Positions 42,625 through 52,632 of a DNA stretch of 64,000 nucleotides are shown here, in pieces; within the stretch, counting starts at the first letter, position 1; every line of letters begins with the position of its first letter. The notes beneath the pieces were generated by a model, which saw nothing but the letters and a program-made list of their open reading frames with translations, searched no databases and was not told where the DNA came from. The position numbers were made by a program, and so were the translations under genes. Origin of the DNA: Zarea fungicola (lineage: Eukaryota; Ascomycota; Sordariomycetes; Hypocreales; Cordycipitaceae); the NCBI GenBank assembly GCA_900169235.1, contig FWCC01000232.1, positions 122,092-186,091 on the forward strand, written 5' to 3'.

Positions 42625-44118
42625 GCAGAAAGCTCTGGCGACGATAGTAGCAGCGTGTGAATATTGTAGCTGGAAGACTCTTTTGGTCTATGCGAGGTGT
42701 AGAAATGGCGGGGTTGATGAACTTCTCTGAGCCATTACCCATTTTGCACCAAGCTTTAAATAAATCCAGGATCCTACTACTACTTTCTTAATCAGGTATA
42801 CATAATCCAATCATTGCCTGAAATGATTTCAACTAAGAGACGACTAATTCGAGTTGTCACCCTCTTTCCTGTTTCGGTTTGTGGGACCCTGGTTGGATGG
42901 TTACTAATAAAGCAAAGAGTAACCACGCATATGTGTCGCCGCTAAGTTTAGAAGCTGAATCGCGTCTGCCAAACTCGTCACCTATGATCGATGCAACCCA
43001 CATCATGCCAACATGGCGCGGTTGTGTCTAGACGGGGAACAAAGGAGCCTTCTCCGCCCCCGATTTTAAATCATTGGGGGCCGCATCGCATTTAGAAAAG
43101 CGGAGAGGCATCATTAACATGAAACATCCTTTTGGTTGCTGCCAAGAGCGGCCGAAGAACTCGAGTTAACACAAAGGAGTGAAAAGCTAGCGACCTAGAT
43201 TGGACGCTCAGAATGCCAGGGATAACTTGCTACACAGCCATATCCAGGCAGTCTTGGACCGTCATTGTGAACAAATGAAGATGCTGGTTAGCTGAGCTGT
43301 TCCATTTGGTTCTCGCTGTAAGTACCTACAGACAGGTCGGTGATGCTACTTGGACAGTTGAATATTTTAAAAAAGGCTGCAAATTTAAAAATCACAATAC
43401 TGGTTTTGTCAGCCTACTAGACCCCTATTTAGGTAACTGGTGGATTTGCGTGGGGTCCGGGGAAGAATGCTTGACTCGGGTTGCCTGCGAGCATGGCTAG
43501 CTGGATGCAGGATGTTGGCATGGTGTGACGCAGCCAAAAGTCAAGGTTGCCGAGTCACCAATCGGGCAATTTAGTGCGGACGGCGACGTCGTCAGCCGAT
43601 TGAAGGGGCCAAGCAACAAGCATGAGCGGCATCATGGTCACTATAATACAGTGTATTTTATGAATTGGATCGCAATAACCCTGCTGTACTGATCCTTGAT
43701 GCTCGTAATGAAATGGAATACACACTGTCTAGTACTTGGCAGGATTGTTCAATTGTCGGTTAGGTCAACTCGTGACTAGAAGAGATGTCAGCGACGTCTA
43801 CCAACCACAATTAGATCTGCTCAAGCGTTCGGCTAAATGCCTTGAAATAAGGATACTAACTGATACTAGAAAAACTGAAGATTGCACCGACTGGACTAAT
43901 TACATCTAAACTAAAATAAATTTCTCGTGCTAAGCTACCGACTTGTGGGCATTAAATGCAAGATGCTGAATACCAGGTGGAATTAAACGAAGAAAATCTG
44001 ACTGGAGGATAGAATCTACCTTCCTCTTGTTAATCTCCATGAACAAACCAAAAATTAGGAGTTTGCTTCTGCATCAGTCTTGGTCTTGAACAGAGTAGTA
44101 AAGTCAAACTCAATACTG
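42625..44118. other. Intergenic interval inside the cluster
   Basis: About 1.5 kb between the start of the GMC gene and the 3' end of the FAD monooxygenase, both on the minus strand. No long open frame; a 64-codon plus-strand frame at 43306 has no domain. Pyrimidine-rich and AT-rich stretches near 42750-42850 probably belong to the GMC promoter. Confidence 0.4.
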
Positions 44119-45603
44119 CTATTCTTCTGCTTGGATATTAGTACAATCACGGGCGATTCTTCGACTCAGTATACGTACAATTAGAAATTTTCTCGTCTCA
44201 TCGGCATCACCTTCCATACTTTTCAGAAGCCTCAGGAATGGGTCTGTCTCTAGAAGTGTGTCCGCACTCATTTTGGAGATGCGATCCAAGTTCTTCCTAG
44301 CGCGTCTGTCGATGAAATTGATAAATTTCTCACGCCGAATCTCTGCGTAGGCGTCAAGTATGTCTTCGTCAGCCTTGCCCTCATAATATCCGATGAGGCA
44401 ATCAGCAAGCCCTTCCACGTCCAAGACCGCAGCCATGCAGCCGTATCCCCCAAAGGGGTTGCATACGTGGGCAGCGTCGCGGGCCAGCAATACCCTACCG
44501 ACACGCATTTTCTCTACGCACCGATTGTGCATTCGAAATTGATCGGCCTGGGTCACTTCATATTGACTGGGGTCTGGGTGGCCGGGGAGCATCTTCTTGA
44601 AAGCAATGTCCCGGCGCCTTATATATCCTTCGTTCGAAAGGCTTGCCACCGAGTCGCCATACGTCACACGCCATAGCTCGCCCTCTTGTCCTTTGGCCTT
44701 GCCTCTTTTTGCGATGAGACCCCAGAATTCGTCGTCGATCATGTAATTGCCACCGTCCCAGCCATGTTCCTTGAATCCTTTGTAATACACCTTCTCACAG
44801 TTAGTTGATACCGACACTGCTTCAGGCTTGAGAGAGAATAGCGCCAGAGATACAAGACAAAACGCATTAAAGTGCAAATATTGCACGTACATTCTGAACA
44901 AATAGGGGACTGTCAAAAGTCTCACCGGGCCAATTTCTTTGAAACAGAGTTTTCCGTACGCTGCTCTGCGCGCCATCACACCCGATGATGTAGTCGGCCG
45001 TGAAGGTAGTTGTACTTTTGATGCCCGCACTCACCTCAACTGTCACGGTTGCTGTTCTGGAATCCTGTTTCAAATCAATAACCTTGTGATTGAACAGTAA
45101 AGTTATGAACTCGGAATACTTCTCGCGGCAGTGGCGTAGCATAATCTGCAAAATTTCGTTCAACGGCAAAATCACCATGCGATCTTCGTCGTCTTTTACC
45201 ACGGAAAGGTCAATCCCCGTAAGCAGCTCCCCAGTTTGAACGCTACGCCAGCAGATTGACGGGAAGTGCGTGATGCTTTTGGCTCTCATATCACCAAGAA
45301 GACCCGCTCGCCTAAATACCCGTGTTGCTGGAACACCATATTGCGTTGCGCGCAGTCTCTCATCTACCTGATCCCACGACTCCAGCACGGTCGAATGGAT
45401 ACGGTTCCGGGCGAGCAGAATAGAGAGAAGCAGCCCTGCTGGACCAGCTCCAACGATCAAAACCTGTATTGTCAGTTATATTAATATCTGGTTTGTATAA
45501 TCCGACGATATCTAACCTTTTCAAACGGATTTGGCCTTTGCTGAGATGTGCCATTTTGCAACTTGGAATCTTGAACATCTCCCATATTGTTCTGCGGATT
45601 CAT
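44119..45603 (-). CDS. PHBH-fold FAD-dependent aromatic monooxygenase
   Basis: Three exons on the minus strand: 45603-45517, 45463-44891, 44790-44119, coding 443 residues. N-terminus: NPFEKVLIVGAGPAGLLLSI with the dinucleotide motif. Then LLARNRIHSTVLESWDQVDE, YIIGCDGAQSSVRKTLFQ (DG motif), QNVYYKGFKEHGWDGGNYMI and VLLARDAAHVCNPFGGYGCM (GD-type motif with A for G). The order and size fit class A flavin monooxygenases of the FAD_binding_3 type, which hydroxylate phenols and salicylate-like rings. With a salicylate synthase in the same cluster, a ring hydroxylation (for example towards a catechol or gentisate-like moiety) is an attractive guess. The second intron is long for this window (100 bp). 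Several ATGs lie near the start; I use the first, 45603 (MNPQNNMGD). Confidence 0.87.
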
Positions 45604-47559
45604 GCTACCCCCGCACACAAAAAAAGCAAACCCGGTTCAAAGAGGGGAGACGATAAACCAATCAGGCATTCAATGATTCGTGATGTACTAAAGTGGTCCA
45701 ATCACACGATCTTTTGGCAGGGCACTGGAATCCGGATGTGTTATATATTCCAGGGCCTTTATTATCGGACTATTCGGCCACTCAGCACTAGGACAACGTC
45801 GGGCATGTTTATCGACTTAAAGGCGTTATCGCCACAAATCTTTTTTTAGAAACTGGTGGAGCAATTGCCTAACACAATAAATGCTCGCTTATAAATTAGT
45901 TTTCAGCATTGAGGAGCGAATTTGCCCTATGCGTTTTGAAAAACAACCCACACTCTATAGATAATCTGCTAAATGACTCAGATATTCCAACTAGTGTGCA
46001 TTTAAGTCAACCAGAAGCCAGTATCTACTCATGGCCTTTACAATAGCATTACTTCCTTCGCCTGCTCGCTGATGACACCCGCATGGCTATCTAGTTGCGA
46101 GAAAGACGGCTTTGCGAAGATGGTCTGCATCGGCGATGGACCTTGTCGAATCCGCCCTGAGGCTTGGTGGGCGTGTGCTGCTATCACTATTCGCTGAGTG
46201 TGAGGCTGGTGTTCTACACGACGTATGGGGGACTGAATTGCTGGCAGCAGCGTCTTCAGACGTTGGCGTATGAGGTAATGTGGTTACTGGGGTCAAGACA
46301 TGGCGCTTCTCGGCAGCGGGTCGACAGGAAAGTGGCCGGTGGTTGATGCATCAAGCCGTGGGGGATTTCTGTTGTTTTCAATTAGGCGATTGTTGCAACG
46401 AACTACAAGGCTATGGAACGAGTCAAAGCTACCAATGAATCCTCCTCGAGGCGGGGGAGCGAGCAAGCCAGGTTCACAGCTTACACACTAGAATTTATCA
46501 GCCCCCAACTCTGACCAGTCAACTTCCGTAATACCTGAGCACCCAGTGGATGCCCAGCTGCTGCAGGCTGAGAATGTTCCGTGAATACCAGGCCGGGTCC
46601 ACCACACAATAGGGGCGGGCGATGCGACCAAAATTGGGATGGCACAACGGATACTAACGATAATATGACGTCTTATTTTTCCTCTTTCATATAGAAGATA
46701 TATGATCTGTCGCCTGCGCCTCGCCTCCAATATAAACAACACATTGTATAATGAAAGTGTTGCCAAAGTTGTGACTCGAAAGGTTCTCCCTGGGAGAGGG
46801 GAGAGGTGGCCAGCCTCGTTCCAGAAAGAGCAGTTCTAGGCAGCGAGTTTGTAGATCACAGTCTCAGGGTCAGCATGCCTTCACTCCCATCTTATCCCCG
46901 TCGAAGCCCCTTGCAACCCCTGTCACTAGTTGCCGATTTGCCGATCTACCAAATTTGGCGGCGCAGCCTTACTCCAATGCTACCGTGACAGGTTTGATTA
47001 CGCCGCCCATTACCTTGTAGCCCCTGCCGTGCACGTATGAGTAGATACGGCGGTAGGTGAAAGGCAGTACCTAGTACGTATGTGTATGCCTCGCTACTCG
47101 CCACTGCATGCACATGCTGTCGGCCAGACAGAAGGGGGAACACTCTGGGACGTAGCCCAGAGTGTGACACATACATTGCATAAAGCGCCCTTAAATAAAG
47201 CGTGTAGGGATTTTTGATTGTACTATGTGGGCTGTTGTGTGGGCGCACATGGTGCGTGCAGACAGCCTGCTTCCCCAGCACTGAAAACTTCACGCTCAAC
47301 AGTCTGCATGCAATGCCAATTGCAACAATGAAATTGCGTATTGAAGGAGTGGAAAGAACAAGAAAAAATGACGGTTTCTCGCTCCCCTGTTACTTGTCCC
47401 TCTCTACCCGTTAAACCCAAGCCGGTGGCAGGAACCAACATTGTCAGGTCCATTGTGAAAACAGGCCTGGAAATCATTCGCTAGTGTGTTGCTTGCACAT
47501 CCTCCAGCTCTATCGTCTCTTCGCCGCAGAATCTGCCAAGTCGTCTAGCCACATTCATC
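45604..47559. other. Intergenic interval between FAD monooxygenase and MFS transporter
   Basis: About 2 kb upstream of both divergent genes. Around 46100-46270 the plus strand reads as a short protein-like stretch (ALRLGGRVLLSLFAECEAGV) before stops, possibly a decayed exon, but I cannot name a family. A plus-strand run just before 47560 is CT-rich, typical of a fungal 5' leader. Nothing else supported. Confidence 0.35.
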
Positions 47560-49182
47560 ATGGCCAACACCGACTCTGTGCGCCCAGAAGAACCTACCCG
47601 GAGCATGACGGAAAATGGTGTAAAGCCGCAGCATGAGCAGCAGCAACAGCAGCAGCAACAACAACAACAGTCGTCCGATCCGCCTCCAGCTGCGCATACA
47701 CTTCTTGACGACGACAATGGCAACACCCCACCACAACCGCACACAGTCTTCAATCCCTGGGAGAAGCGCTTCATTGTCCTAATAGCCTCGACGGCGGGAT
47801 TCTTTTCTCCGATAAGCGCCAACATTTACTTTCCAGCCCTCGACACTCTGTCTCGCGAGTACCATGTCACGCCAACTCTCATCAACCTGACAGTCACCGT
47901 CTACATGCTCTTCCAGGGCCTTGCCCCGTCCATAACCGGACCCCTTTCTGACAGCATCGGCCGTCGCCCTGTCTACCTCGCCTGCTTCATCATGTACATC
48001 GGTGCCAACATTGGCCTGGCCCTGCAGCACCATTTCACGGCGCTCATCGTCCTGCGCTGCCTGCAGAGCACTGGCAGCAGCGCGACCGTCGCCCTGGCCA
48101 ACGCCGTCGTTTCCGACGTTGCCACTGCCGCCGAGCGCGGGACCTACATTGCCTTCGCTTCGCTCGGTGGTGTTCTCGGAATTGCTCTTGGCCCCATCCT
48201 CGGCGGCATCCTCAGCCAGTATCTTGGTTGGCGGTCGATATTCTGGTTCCTCGTCATCGCCGCCGGCGTCGTCTGTCTCCTCATACTGCTCATCCTGCCC
48301 GAAACGGCCCGCGCTGTTGTCGGAAATGGCTCGACTGTCCCTTCGAAATGGAGCCTTTGCTTGTGGGACATGCTCCCTCACGTTCGACACAAGAGAGTAC
48401 ATGTTCGAGCGTCTTCTGGCCCTGCCTCCCGCATGGCAAAGGAGTCAAAGTTTATCAATCCATTCTTTACACTAAGGATTTGTGCCGACAAGGAGGCAAC
48501 TGTCGTTCTGCTGGCCAACGGGCTCGTGTTTTCTGGCTACTACGCCGTCGCCAGTGCCATCCCATCCCAGTTCTCCAACATCTACGACTTTAATGCTCTC
48601 AAGATTGGTCTGTCGTTTATCCCGATTGGCGTCGCTAGCGCCATATCAACAATGGTCGTTGGCCGAGCTGTCGACTGGAACTTTGCCCGTCACTCGCGAC
48701 GTCTCGGAATCAACGTTGACGAGGCCAAGGCCCGGAACCGTGAAATGGGCGACTTTCCCATTGAGAGGGTTCGCTGCGAGATTGCGCTTCCCATCCTGGT
48801 ACTGGCCAGCGTCTCTACCATCACGTACGGCTGGGTTCTTGACTTCCAGACTAAGGTGGCTGGCCCTCTGGTCATGCTCTTCTTCATCGGCTTCTGCGCC
48901 AACGGTTTCTTCACGATATTGAGTGTTCTTATGGTTGACGTCTATCCTCAAGCACCAGCTACGGCAACCGCGGCCAACAATCTCATCAGATGCTGGCTCG
49001 GCGCCGGCGCGTCCGTAGTAATCATCCCGATGATCAATACCATGTCGTCAGGCTGGGCGTATACCCTTATTGCTCTGCTTTACCTCATGATGGTACCCCT
49101 TCTCTGGGTCATTATGCGCTTTGGGCCAACATGGAGAGCAGAGCGTCTTGCTGTCGAGAAACTTTCTCAGCATCAATTTTAA
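47560..49182 (+). CDS. DHA1-type MFS multidrug/metabolite transporter
   Basis: Single exon, 540 residues from the ATG at 47560 in a TCATCATGGCC context. A long N-terminal cytosolic tail contains a polyglutamine run (about residues 25-37). The core follows fungal DHA1 proteins: ISANIYFPALDTLSREYHVT, SITGPLSDSIGRRPVYLACF (motif A), LRCLQSTGSSATVALANAVV, ALGPILGGILSQYLGWRSIF and WFLVIAAGVVCLLILLILPE. The second half has IPSQFSNIYDFNALKIGLSF, DWNFARHSRRLGINVDEAK and FFTILSVLMVDVYPQAPATA. It is clearly homologous to the transporter at 35896-37788 but intronless and intact. It is likely the exporter of the cluster product or a self-resistance pump, and marks the probable right edge of the cluster. 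Confidence 0.92.
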   Translation: MANTDSVRPEEPTRSMTENGVKPQHEQQQQQQQQQQQSSDPPPAAHTLLDDDNGNTPPQPHTVFNPWEKRFIVLIASTAGFFSPISANIYFPALDTLSREYHVTPTLINLTVTVYMLFQGLAPSITGPLSDSIGRRPVYLACFIMYIGANIGLALQHHFTALIVLRCLQSTGSSATVALANAVVSDVATAAERGTYIAFASLGGVLGIALGPILGGILSQYLGWRSIFWFLVIAAGVVCLLILLILPETARAVVGNGSTVPSKWSLCLWDMLPHVRHKRVHVRASSGPASRMAKESKFINPFFTLRICADKEATVVLLANGLVFSGYYAVASAIPSQFSNIYDFNALKIGLSFIPIGVASAISTMVVGRAVDWNFARHSRRLGINVDEAKARNREMGDFPIERVRCEIALPILVLASVSTITYGWVLDFQTKVAGPLVMLFFIGFCANGFFTILSVLMVDVYPQAPATATAANNLIRCWLGAGASVVIIPMINTMSSGWAYTLIALLYLMMVPLLWVIMRFGPTWRAERLAVEKLSQHQF

Positions 49183-50563
49183 AATTTGGCCTGTGAAGCC
49201 CGTGTACATCTTATGATTCGGAATTTTCCTTCATAGCTTAGGGCCGAAACCTACTGTTTTCCGTATTTACCTTCTTAACCCTCGCGAACGAGTACGGACA
49301 CTGCGCTCCTCTTTCATCGATACTATATATTCATCGCTAAGTGCAAGTCACGCCACGCAATGAAGCCATGACATCACTCTTGTACAGTTCAGGAGCATCA
49401 TCAAGCCATCGCTCTGGCACGAACCTAGCCGGCCTCGCACAGTTGCTAGTCGACTGGTACGTTGCCCACTGTTGCTCTATAAATGAGAGTCGCAATATAA
49501 CTTAAGGTGGGTATCACATGTAGCCGACATATCTACATCAATTATTCTCAGAGAGTAATGAAATACAGAAGATTTATCTCTGCAATGCCGCCACGCTCCT
49601 TACATGTCCTGATCCAGTAATTTCAAGAGATTGCGCACTTGTCTTGCTTCCTTCGGCATCTTGGGCGGAAAGCCAGCGCCTGCGAGTAGCATCGACCAGT
49701 GGCTGAAACATATGTCATCTGATAAGGCTTGAACATCAATTTAGGTTAACGTTATCCGCAGCCAGATCAATTCAACAAGCATCAATCAAATAGTGATGGG
49801 TACTTGAAGCCTCGTGATACATGTATATTTGAAGTTCAAGAAAGATATTATTTGCTATCAATACATCTCCCACTGTGATTACTGCGGTTATAAGCTGCGT
49901 TTCTGCGAATCTCAAGTTCTATAGAACTCGCAACTGCCCCGGTGTTGCGGGGAATCTTGGCGATTTATCAATCTTGCCGGTGGTTTTGACTGCAGCAGTA
50001 TCTACTCAAATTCTAAAGACATCGCTTGCGTCCATCTGCAGCCATGGCGCTTTTCATTTGGGTCTCGTTTCTTCTTTGTTTCGCACCTGGCAGGTGGCTG
50101 GTCTAGCGCTGATCCAGACGCTGAATTGAACCCACAGAGCAACCAAATGAGGAATCATTCATTCCAAGATCTGGTAAGGATTGCTCGCTGTTTTAGTGCT
50201 GACCTAAGATGTATGTGTGTCGCGGACTTGATACTGGTCTCTGATTAGCTGATTCATCGACGATGCAAGCGCCACACGGCTAAAACGCCTGATTTGGACA
50301 GCACAGGTTTTCTATGAACAAATGTATCTATCCACCAGTATATCCCCCTGTAATACCGCAACATACAACGTAGTTATCCCCCTTTTCTTACGGTAAGCCT
50401 CACTATGTAATGATCACCCGGAGCTTGACCCAAAGGTTTCTTAAACTAGGGTATGGAGACAATTTTACTCTATATAATACTACTTCGCACCTCATTCATG
50501 GTCGCCCTCTAAAAGGCTATATACCAATCCGCCAGTGCTTCAACACATACTCAGCAGCGAACG
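49183..50563. other. Intergenic interval with one orphan exon-like fragment
   Basis: About 1.4 kb. On the minus strand 49600-49702 there is an exon-like fragment (see separate entry). The rest has short frames only. A TATAATACTAC-like AT-rich run near 50470 and TATATACC near 50520 precede the small secreted-protein gene and may be its promoter. Confidence 0.4.
49600..49702 (-). pseudogene. Orphan 3'-exon-like fragment
   Basis: On the minus strand, after an acceptor-like TTTCAG, an open frame reads HWSMLLAGAGFPPKMPKEAR then QVRNLLKLLDQDM and a TAA stop. The composition looks protein-like (amphipathic helix with charged residues), unlike random frames nearby. I could not find a matching upstream exon in 49740-50200 and do not recognise a family. 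It is probably the remnant 3' end of a lost gene, or chance. Confidence 0.25.
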
Positions 50564-50876
50564 ATGCAAATCAATACCAACCTCGTCGCGGCAGTAATTC
50601 TGTCGGTACCTGCTGTCAGTGGAATTTCTGCTCCACTACAGCCAGGGACTTGCTACTTTGGTGGTAGTAATGGCGCTGGAAGTTGTCACTTTCTGGATGC
50701 GAATAAGAATCCAACCAATACGTATACCGACTGCCTTGTGAGTCTATGCATTGTCTTTTGAGACTCAATCAGTTGTTGGTTACTTAATTTTTCTTTTCTA
50801 GACATCACACCGATGCACCAAAAACCTCAATATATGCTGGATTAACCCTTTAAACGGTCAGACCAAATGCACGTAA
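50564..50876 (+). CDS. Small secreted cysteine-rich protein
   Basis: Two exons, 50564-50737 and 50802-50876, coding 82 residues; the intron (64 bp) ends in TTTCTTTTCTAG. N-terminus MQINTNLVAAVILSVPAVSG is a typical signal peptide. The mature part has six cysteines: GTCYFGG, GSCHFLD, TDCLTS, RCTKN, NICWINP and TKCT at the end. Six evenly spread cysteines suggest three disulfides, a common design in fungal effector-like or antimicrobial small secreted proteins. The stop TAA at 50874 overlaps a GTAAGG, so an alternative further exon is possible but not needed. Function unknown. It lies at the left of a group of secreted-protein genes. Confidence 0.7.
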
Positions 50877-52099
50877 GGACTTGTGCTCGTTTTATGCCTC
50901 GAGTGGAATCGTGGCGACTAGCTTTAGGAGTGGCTGATTAAGCTACGAAGCTTTGGGTGCATGGATGCTGGCCTCCGCCGGTTAACGCGCTGGGCGACTG
51001 CAACCCGTCACGGATAGGAGCAGGGTAGTCACTGTATTCCTTTCTCCTGTCAGATTGTGGTATATACTAAGAAAGTCCATTTCATAGCCTAGCCATTCAT
51101 TTAAAAATAGCTGCAACTTGCATACCAATTTAGAGTCACGCCTCTCATTACGTCCATTGTGACGCCCAGAACGTCTGCTAAACCAACAGGGATATTACGC
51201 AGAGGCTTTTATTTTAAACCTCTGCACCACCAAGGGTTCCCCGAAAATGCTAGGAATAGTATTATGAACATATATAGTTGCTTCCTCTTCAGTAAGTAGG
51301 CATCATTTGCAGCCAAGATCCTCACCTGATGCTGCGAAACAGCCACGCTGCCGTAACCGGATCTACAACAACAGGAATCGCAGGATGTTCGATGAAAATG
51401 GTGGCAACTCGTTGACTAGCGATTGTCTTTGATTATTCCTCCAAGGCAGTCATTTCGTCCAATCCCAAATATTAACGACATCTAAGCTGGGACGCCGTAC
51501 ACCTGTGAAAAAATGGACATTGACCAGGGGCATTGTAAATATGGCTTGCACAAGGCGGATAACCATGGCGCAAAGTAGTTACGAAAGTCAAGGTCTCGCT
51601 CTTCAATACCAGAACTTCTCAGGCGAATACAAGGGATGTAGTGAAAGCAGCGGGCGACAAAGAGATTTCTTCTAGCGAGTGCTTGCTGCAGGCTATAGCT
51701 GCGGCTTGGGCGTGTGGTTTCATTTTGCCAGCGAGGCAGTGCGGCTATGAGTTGGCTTTGAATGACGCTCAAGTCTAAAAGTCACGACGAGGCATTGTCC
51801 ATTTACAGAACGCAAAACCGCTCCGCGAGTTAGCTAGCCCTTGCGGAAACTTGGACATCTAGCTTAGGTACTTTTGCCACGAGGTCCAATCTTTCGCGGT
51901 CATGGAGGTCGGATGAAACACTGATATGCGAGAACATGCAACTTTGACATTCAGCTCGCACTTTTGGGCGACAACGCCCCCAAGGGAGCTAACTGACTAT
52001 TTGTATCCTATGGCTGTCCGCTACCGTGAGATCCGGAACCTGAGCTAGCTACATTACACTTTGACTAACTTCTTCTCCTGCGCCTGGAAGTGCTGTGAG
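50877..52099. other. Intergenic interval with exon-like repeat copy A
   Basis: About 1.2 kb. At about 51785-51980 lies one copy of a diverged repeat that recurs at about 55285-55470 (separate entry). A minus-strand frame at 51482-51772 has no recognisable domain. The 51060-51300 part is AT-rich. No RNA gene seen. Confidence 0.4.
51785..51980 (+). repeat. Diverged exon-like repeat, copy A
   Basis: Aligns by eye with copy B at about 55285-55470. Shared blocks include CGACGAGGCAT, AGGTACTTTTGCCAC (GGGTACCCTTGCCAC in B) and a final block. In one frame that block reads TCNFDIQLALLGDNAP here and KYNVDFQLTLLQDSTI in B. In both copies this block follows a branch-point-like CTGAT/CTAAC and a GAG acceptor-like site. 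It looks like an exon of a duplicated gene; copy A runs into a stop soon after. Confidence 0.45.
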
Positions 52100-52632
52100 C
52101 TAAGGGCAAACGAGTTTCCCGTTGTTGTTGGAAACACAGTCGTCTAGCAGAGATTTATGTTAGTCATGCCTCTGAGCCGAAAAGCAAGTGCCCTGACTTA
52201 CTGAGCTGAATGGTTGTTTTAACAGCGGCTTGCGCCTTATTGGCGCACAGACACTCCAATACATTTCCAACTTGCAGCTTACAATCTCTGCAGGATCCCG
52301 AAAAGTTACTGAATATAGTTAGTTCGCCCCCAATATACAATGGAGGGGGAATGCGACTCACACGCCCGGGCACTGAGATAAAGTTAGTATAGGCAGGGCA
52401 TTTTGGGACTGTGGAGATATCTTACCTTCAGACGTCCGTTGTCGTTGCCGGAACACTTATTCAGATCGACGCTAGTTGGTGTCTGGTACCGGCCACCAGC
52501 ATCTTTGCAGCTTGCGCTGAGTTTGGATGGAGCAGCGAAAGAAATAGTTTTGCAACTGTCTGCAAATCCTCTACCGAGAACAACAGTGCTAGTGGACAAG
52601 AGGATGGAAAGAAGAGCCGGAAGGGAAATCAT
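52100..52632 (-). CDS. Secreted CVNH (cyanovirin-N homology) domain protein
   Basis: Four exons on the minus strand: 52632-52426, 52372-52362 (11 nt), 52308-52202, 52143-52100, coding 122 residues. The N-terminus MISLPALLSILLSTSTVVLG is a signal peptide. The mature part has the two tandem CVNH half-repeats. The first is FADSCKTISFAAPSKLSASC then DLNKCSGNDNGRLK. The second is CPGVNFSGSCRDCKLQVGN then LECLCANKA and IQLNDCVSNNNGKLVCP. The conserved N-D/N-N-G-K/R-L ends of each half and the paired cysteines are present. The 11-nt microexon supplies the C-P-G-V linker; it is flanked by TCTCAG and GTGAGT and its phase fits exactly. CVNH proteins bind high-mannose glycans. Likely a secreted lectin with a role in cell-surface recognition. 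Confidence 0.82.

Noticed and set aside
47779..48402. 207-codon minus-strand frame inside the MFS transporter
   Set aside because: It is antisense to a strongly recognisable transporter, with low-complexity Glu/Gly-rich content and no domain; it is a codon-bias shadow.
50870..51000. Possible third exon of the six-cysteine small secreted protein after GTAAGG at 50873
   Set aside because: The TAA stop at 50874 ends the protein cleanly, and no convincing downstream exon with cysteines was seen.
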